25,086 nucleotides of DNA, from contig LSYV01000029.1 of assembly GCA_001584585.1 (NCBI GenBank), positions 865,556 to 890,641 on the forward strand. The letters run 5' to 3'. A program made the translations under genes and the position numbers. Under the pieces are notes generated by a model. That model searched no databases and was not told the origin of the DNA. It saw only the letters and a program-made list of their open reading frames with translations. Of the stretch, positions 20,284 through 25,086 are shown piece by piece. This DNA is from Gonium pectorale (Eukaryota; Chlorophyta; Chlorophyceae; Chlamydomonadales; Volvocaceae). Position 1 is the first letter of the stretch. Every line of letters starts with the position of its first letter.

Positions 20284-20332
20284 TTTTGGGCGGAGCCCCC
20301 GCCGCGAAGCGGCATTGGGGGGTGGAGCCCGC
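20284..20332 (+). repeat. Triple-hairpin repeat, copy 5
   Basis: It reads TTTTGGGCGGAGCCCCC, GCCGCGAAGCGGC, ATT, then GGGGGGTGGAGCCC. The first two hairpins are perfect and the third is weakened by one change. It abuts the minisatellite that begins at about 20333. Confidence 0.88.
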
Positions 20333-20832
20333 TGCCATACACCGCCCGCTGCCATGCACCGCCCGCGACCCCTGCCAAATCGGCGCCGTCATATCCGCCT
20401 CTGCCTCAAGCGGGCCCCATTCCTCCTAAGCCGTCGCCGTCGCCTCTGCCGCCGCCTAAAGCAGCTCAAAACCCCTCCCGATCCGGCACCGTGACCTCCG
20501 CCGCCGCCTCAAGCAGCCCCCACCCCTCCCAAACCGGCGCCATCACTTCTGCAAACCGCCTAAAGCAGCCCCTACCCCCTCCCGAGCCGGCGCCGCCGTC
20601 TCCGCCGCAGCCTCAAGCCGCCCCTACCCCCTCCAAAACCGGCGCCGACATTTCCGCCGCCGCCTCAAGCAGCCCCCAACCCCTCCCGAGCCGGCGCCGT
20701 CACCTCTGCAAACCGCCTAAAGCAGCCCCTTACCCCCCCCCCTCGAGCCGGCGCCGCTGCCTCAGCCTCAACCGCTGCCATACACCGCCCGCGACCCTCC
20801 CAATCAAATCGGCGCCGTCATATCCGCCTCCA
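20333..20832. repeat. Minisatellite, unit about 50-57 bp, roughly eight degenerate copies
   Basis: Units start with CCGGCGCCG or a variant and contain CGCCTAAAGCAGCCCC or GCCTCAAGCAGCCCC, ending in CCCCTCCCGA-like sequence. Starts are recognisable near 20380, 20430, 20480, 20535, 20590, 20640, 20690 and 20745. The array is bounded on both sides by the same flank, CTGCCATACACCGCCCG then CGGCGCCGTCATATCCGCCT (about 20331-20405 and 20776-20832). This looks like expansion inside, or duplication of, one sequence. There is no coding interpretation. Confidence 0.85.
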
Positions 20833-20928
20833 GGTTGAGGTGTGTGGGGATAATCTGTAAGGACGCATGGACGCAGGTGGTCTTACATCGGACGAGCTGC
20901 GGCGTTAGGTAAGTAACTGACATGTGCC

Positions 20929-20982
20929 GCAGATGGTGCCGGGGTGGCCGCAGATGGTGCCGGGGTGGCCGCAGATGGTGGC
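20929..20982. repeat. 21-bp tandem repeat, about 2.5 copies
   Basis: Two exact 21-bp units (20929-20949 and 20950-20970) containing CAGATGGTGCCGGGGTGGCC are followed by a partial third, GCAGATGGTG. It lies about 100 bp after the larger minisatellite. Confidence 0.88.
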
Positions 20983-21377
20983 AGCGCCTCGCCAGGAAGG
21001 TAGGCAGGTCGGCGTGAAGCACACAGGTGCGCGGGCCCGTGGGACATGATGCATTGGAAACAGGGAAGGAGGCAGCGCTCTGCTGGCCGTTATGTGCAGC
21101 TGTGGTTTAACCTGCTGGGAAAAAGGGACGGGGGACCTAGACGCTATTTTGTGGAGGCGGAGGGCTTTCTGTCCCTCCCAATGTCTGCGCCCTTTCTCGC
21201 CTCCCGCCTGTGACCATCACAGGAAATAGACACACCGGATACTCATGCAGATATGACACGTGGGAAGTCCCAACTGACACGCACGGCCCACGGCGTGCCA
21301 AACCCAGGGTAACCGGCGCACTCACAGAACTCTCACGGAACGCACTACATGAGAGAACCTAGTGTTCTTCGACGGCT

Positions 21378-21458
21378 GTCGTAGGATAGTACGAGCAACG
21401 ACCCGGCTGATCCGACTTGGCGCCTCGCAGCCGCGCCATTGCCGTACTATCGTACGAC
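21378..21458. repeat. 16-bp inverted repeat, 49-bp spacer
   Basis: GTCGTAGGATAGTACG (21378-21393) and CGTACTATCGTACGAC (21443-21458) are reverse complements with one mismatch. Arms and spacer would suit the ends or core of a small non-autonomous element, but no target-site duplication was recognised. Another CGTACG-type word lies at about 21468. Confidence 0.75.
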
Positions 21459-21554
21459 ACAAGGGGGCGTACGATGATGCGTCCAGTCCTCGGCTCCTCA
21501 CCCATGAGGAGTTCTATGCCTCTATCCACGATCGGAATTGTAGCAGCACGAAAG

Positions 21555-21606
21555 GGCTTACTCGAGATGGCAGGAACCCCTTGGGTTGGGTAATGAGTGC
21601 AGTTGC
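21555..21606. repeat. Dispersed repeat copy B, related to 16809-16855
   Basis: It shares GGCTTACTCGAG, CAGGA, CTTGGGTTGGGT and GTGCAGTTGCC in order with copy A, differing by small indels and substitutions. Confidence 0.6.
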
Positions 21607-22220
21607 CGTACATGGCCCTGTTGCAGGAAAGATCCCAAAGGAAGGCGCCGGCAGCTGCAAGTAGCAAGGAGCTGCTCACCAACAACCCGTCGCCACCCGG
21701 GACGCAACGACCTGCGCATCAAGGAGCTGCGGCCGCGCACAAAGGCCGCGGGAACTCTGCAAGCAAGGCCGCACGCCAGGCGAGTGGGCTTCTAGAACCA
21801 CAAGCTGCCCACCATCTATCCTTATACGGTTTATTGCGAGCGGGATCAATGCAACAGAAAAAACAAAAGCACACGGTGCGTGCGGAACTGCGGCCTCGGG
21901 CGGTGCCCTTGCTCTAGAGCGCCCCTCTCTGCCACTGGAGAGCGCCCCGATCCGTCCGCCTGCTGCCGCACTCGGGCCTATGCACGGCACGGCAACGTTC
22001 AGGTGGTTGAGTGGAGTCGTACAGCGTCGATGAGGCCGGTATCGACGTCAACGCCCTCGTCGCCGTCGTCTGCGCTGACCTTGCATTCACTCGGCTGCGG
22101 GGTTGTGTGGGGCTAGGACCAAGAGCAGTGGTGCGGGACATGTAAGCTGGACGGCCTTACTTGCTTTCAGCGACCCACGTTGACTGCCCTTACGTCGAGC
22201 CTGCACGACACGGGAGCGAC
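21607..22220. other. No gene recognised
   Basis: Short overlapping open frames on both strands have no domain content. No phase-consistent exon chain was found. Confidence 0.4.
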
Positions 22221-22278
22221 CCAACCAACCAACCAACCAACCAACCATCCAACCAACCAACCAACCAACCGTCCAACC
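22221..22278. repeat. CCAA tetranucleotide microsatellite
   Basis: About 14 CCAA units are interrupted twice (CCATCC and CCGTCC). It is a simple sequence repeat in non-coding DNA. Confidence 0.95.
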
Positions 22279-23266
22279 GACGCGCTCTGGCGCATGCGGT
22301 CTGCACCCATCTGCGGCCCACCCTCCGAACCCGACAAGCACCCGACAAGCAAACAGCCCCTCACCAGATCACCAAAGGCATCATATCACCAGAGACAAGA
22401 GCGGTGTAGCAGACGCGGGCAGCAAGCGGGAGCAGAGCGGGTTACGGGTTGAAAGAAGCAGCACCCAAACCCGCGAACCCAGGGGAGTGGAAGGGAAAGG
22501 AGAATGAACAACGACGAGCTGGGCGCCAGCAGCGTAAGTCCAGTCCGGCGGCCAAGCCGGTCCTTGCCTCGTTTCGCCGGCTCCCGAAAGTGTCGGCGAT
22601 CCGAAAGTCCAGCAGCCGCCAGGTGTGTGCCGCCGTTTTCGGCGGCGTCCGCGTCGATGGCTGAGTTGCGTACAGTACGTACGTAGTATAAGCTCAGGTC
22701 GTAGTAGTAGAGGTGTGTGCGTGCGTGTGCCTAAGTCGCACACACCATCCCCGTCCCCAGCTTCCTCAGTCCTTAATAACAGCCCAGAGGAGGGGACTCC
22801 CCTGCGGAGATCCACACCACCCCCATGGTACTACAGACCAGGGCATACCTGCCACCACAGTGCGCACACGGATGCGAGACACGGGATGCGGCCCCGCCAA
22901 ACACGCGAGAGCCAAAGATGGCACGGGTCCATCAATCGCACGTGGCCCGCCTTGTTAGTTGCACCCTAAGCGGCAAGGCGCGTCTGCGCGCGGTGTGCTA
23001 GCCATCTCGCCGCATGACAGCACCCACCCACCCACCCGCCGCGTCATCGCCAATCACCCATTGCCAACACACATGAACACGTTCGATCAGCCGCTGCACA
23101 CGCCGCGCCTCACAGGTAGCTGGGCACGGCACCTGGGCGCCAAGCAAGGGCAGCTCCTTCCTTGCCGGCTGGTCGGTGGGCACCCTGCGCCCAGCCCCAA
23201 CACCAGCCCCCGCCCCGACCCCCGCCCTGACGCCGACACCATGATGCCGTGCCACCCAGGCCGCCC
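22279..23266. other. Presumed 3' region of the SET gene and intergenic DNA
   Basis: The leftward SET gene must end somewhere in or near this interval. On the - strand a frame reads CEARRVQRLIERVHVCWQWV at about 23125-23065 after a possible CCCAG acceptor, but I could not show that it continues the methyltransferase. Nothing else is recognisable. Confidence 0.35.
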
Positions 23267-24260
23267 TCAGGCCGGGCCCCTCGCGGGCAGGCACCGCGGC
23301 ACGAAGCCCCACTTGAGCCAGGCGCGCAGGGGGCTCATGTCCTCGGCCTGGTAGCTGATGAACAACTCCTGTTCGCGGCGGGGGCGGGGGCGGGGGCGGG
23401 GGCAGGGGCAGGGGCAGGGGCGGGGGCGGGGGCGGGGGCGGGGCATGCGCGTGTGTGCGTATGTGGGTCGGTGTGCGTGCATTTGTCCAGGTGTGGGCAG
23501 GTGTGCGGCTTCCCGGTGGACAACACGGGGCGAAAGCCATGACCACAGCATGACCACCGCCGCCGTGGCCTTGGTGTTTGCGTGTGTGTTGGAGGGGGGG
23601 GGGCGGGGCGGGCCTCAAGGCCTCAAGGAGAAGGGCAGGGTGGAGTGGGATCCCATAACCACGGCATGACCCCATGAGGACTCGGCGCAAGGGGTATACG
23701 AAGCTACCCGCAGGGCACGGGCCGTGGCCGTGCCTTGGCCACCCCCCAACGCGGCGGCGGCCAAGGCCGCGCCCTGTACCTGCAGAAGCTGGTCCAACCC
23801 AGCGGCCGCGGCGGCGCCACACAGCCCGTTTGAACAGCCCCCTCCCCCACACGCCGCACCCCACCCCCAACACCCCTCTCCTCCGTCTCCCCACTGCCTC
23901 TTCCCAGGAAGCCGCCCGCGCCGGGTAGCCTGGCGCCCGTACCCCCATACAATCCACCGCCCCCACCGCCGCCCCCGCCCCCGCCGCCCCATACCCCCCG
24001 CCTCCGCCGCCTCCCCCGCCCTAGCCCCCGCCTCCGCCCCCGCCTCCGCTGCCTCCCCGCGCGCTCCCTGCGCGCTTCCCCACCTGCCCCGCCCCTAGCG
24101 GCGCCAGCTCTCCGCCGCGGATGCTGGTGACCGCGAACACGAGCCGGTCGGCGTCGTCCAGCATCATCATGGGGGGGCGGGCGGCGGCGTGGTGGTTGGC
24201 CATGTCGATGAAGGGCAGCAGCCCCGACGAGCGGCCCGAGCCCAGGGAGCGGGACACCAC
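23267..24260 (-). CDS. SET-domain protein lysine methyltransferase, partial (two exons visible)
   Basis: Exon 24260-24084 has a CTGCCGCAG acceptor and a GGGCAG|GTGGGG donor. It encodes SRSLGSGRSSGLLPFIDMANHH...DDADRLVFAVTSIRGGELAPLGAGQ. The next exon starts at 23368 and encodes ELFISYQAEDMSPLRAWLKWGFVP. Joined in phase 0 they give GAGQ-ELFISYQ, the expected SET core. IDMANHH corresponds to the NH motif that helps bind S-adenosylmethionine, and FISY carries the catalytic-site tyrosine. SPLRAWLKWGFVP resembles the Rubisco-LSMT/SETD3-like class. The end of the second exon is uncertain: the frame runs to a TGA near 23267, but a donor just after GFVP is likely. Upstream exons lie at higher coordinates or outside the window and could not be fixed. 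The substrate is unknown. Confidence 0.8.
23380..23444. repeat. GGGGGC/GGGGCA hexanucleotide repeat in a SET-gene intron
   Basis: About 10-11 hexamer units of GGGGGC, some GGGGCA, occur on the + strand, which is the template strand for the leftward gene. They begin about a dozen bases upstream of the acceptor of the exon starting at 23368. Confidence 0.92.
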
Positions 24261-24295
24261 CTGCGGCAGGGGTGTGTGTGGGGCGTGTGGGGCGA

Positions 24296-24311
24296 GGGTT
24301 TTAGGGTTTTA
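24296..24311 (+). repeat. Short telomere-like sequence
   Basis: GGGTTTTAGGGTTTTA contains about two units of TTTTAGGG, the Chlamydomonas-type telomere repeat, inside a presumed intron of the SET gene. It is short enough to be chance. Confidence 0.4.
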
Positions 24312-24866
24312 AGGACAGGGGTACTGCACGCACCATCATACCGATGTGGTGGCGGGGGAAGGCCCGGGGAAATGTGTGCTCCTCACCCCCATCCGACCCC
24401 GCGGGGCGGGGGGGAGGGGCTGGGCGAGCTCGTGGGGGTCAGGTCGAGGGGGGGGAGGTGAAGTGTGCGTCGGCCCGAGGTGGGCGGGCGGAGCAGGCGC
24501 ACAGGCGCTGCCACGTCAGGACGAGCGGCGAAAGGCGCCTGGGGTGCGCCATCGCAGCACCGCCGGCGGCACCTGAGCTGCAGCGTTGCAAGAGCAACGA
24601 CCGGTGTCGCCTCTCTCCATAGCCCCTCCCTCCCGCGCCCGCCCACGCCCACCGCCTTGCCCAGGCTCCCCCACCCGGGCCCCTCACCCGGGCTCCATAT
24701 GAGGCCCGCCCACCCGCCCGGCCGCTTCGAGCCTGCACACCGTCAGACTATGCACCCCCCCTTCACCCTCTCCCCCCAAAACCACCCCTCTCCCCCCACC
24801 GAGCCTCAACCCACCTTTTCCCAGCACCCTCTCCCCTCTCCCCCTACCCCAACCGCTAATGCCTCC

Positions 24867-25053
24867 GCCCACCTTCCCCAACTGCCCACCTGCCCCAATG
24901 GCCCACCTACCCCAACTGCCCACCTGCCCCAATGGCCCACCTGCCCCAATGGCCCACCTGCCCCAATGGCCCACCTGCCCCATCCGCCCACCTGCACCAA
25001 CCGCCCACCTGCCCCATCTGCCCAGCTGCCCCATCCGCCCACCTGCACCAACC
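24867..25053. repeat. 17-bp minisatellite, 11 copies
   Basis: The unit is GCCCACCTGCCCCAATG with variants ending in AACT, ATCC, AACC or ATCT. The first 11 units keep exact 17-bp spacing, and a degenerate tail reaches the window end. Because 17 is not a multiple of three, the long Gly/Trp-rich open frames on the - strand here are by-products of the repeat, not genes. Confidence 0.93.
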
Positions 25054-25086
25054 GCCACTGCCTCAACCGCCACTGCCCATCCGCCA

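Noticed and set aside
20333..20832. CRISPR-like array
   Set aside because: The repeats are degenerate and head-to-tail, with no unique spacers of constant length, and the genome is eukaryotic; it is an ordinary minisatellite.
24296..24311. Interstitial telomere as evidence of chromosome fusion
   Set aside because: There are only about two TTTTAGGG-like units inside a presumed intron, far too short to support a fusion.
24684..25073. Gly/Trp-rich - strand frame of WGRWAxGAGG repeats
   Set aside because: It is produced by the 17-bp minisatellite. The period is not a multiple of three, so all frames stay open and the peptide repeat cycles through frames.

Overview
The window looks like nuclear DNA of a volvocine green alga (Chlamydomonas and relatives). 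It is very GC-rich, with short exons, CAG|GTGCGAG-type donors and pyrimidine-tract/CAG acceptors. Coding sequence is dominated by Ala/Pro/Ser/Gly, and there are many minisatellites and decayed retroelement or recombinase fragments. The species cannot be fixed from sequence reading alone. All exon models are manual and rest on splice consensus plus matching intron phases.

Layout. (1) 1-2396, + strand: the last five exons of a phosphoglucan water dikinase (GWD3/PWD type), a starch-phosphorylating enzyme. (2) 2397-4645: convergent intergenic DNA with one short tandem repeat. (3) 4646-10185, - strand: a five-exon gene for a predicted 1,444-residue protein. It has an N-terminal J-domain followed by about 1,300 residues of disordered Ala/Pro/Ser-rich sequence carrying repeated short motifs (YxS[IV]F, CIFNG, S[IM]SPxL, FW[LM]P). 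(4) 10186-23000: about 13 kb of mobile-element debris. It holds retroelement C-terminal fragments on both strands (11.2-12.65 kb), a crippled tyrosine recombinase (18.26-18.94 kb), an isolated second copy of that recombinase's N-terminal segment (14.07 kb), and five same-orientation copies of a roughly 50-bp element that can fold as three consecutive triloop hairpins. Minisatellites and inverted repeats also lie here, with one weak multi-exon gene candidate at 16.1-16.7 kb. (5) 23267-24260, - strand: two exons of a SET-domain protein lysine methyltransferase. Its large introns hold GGGGGC repeats, a telomere-like stretch and a 17-bp minisatellite.

The three host genes (starch dikinase, J-domain co-chaperone, SET methyltransferase) show no operon-like link, as expected for a eukaryote. 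The most distinctive items are the J-domain/disordered-tail protein with its recurring aromatic motifs and the triple-hairpin repeat family. I see no evidence of a defence system, CRISPR array, RNA gene or complete autonomous transposon.
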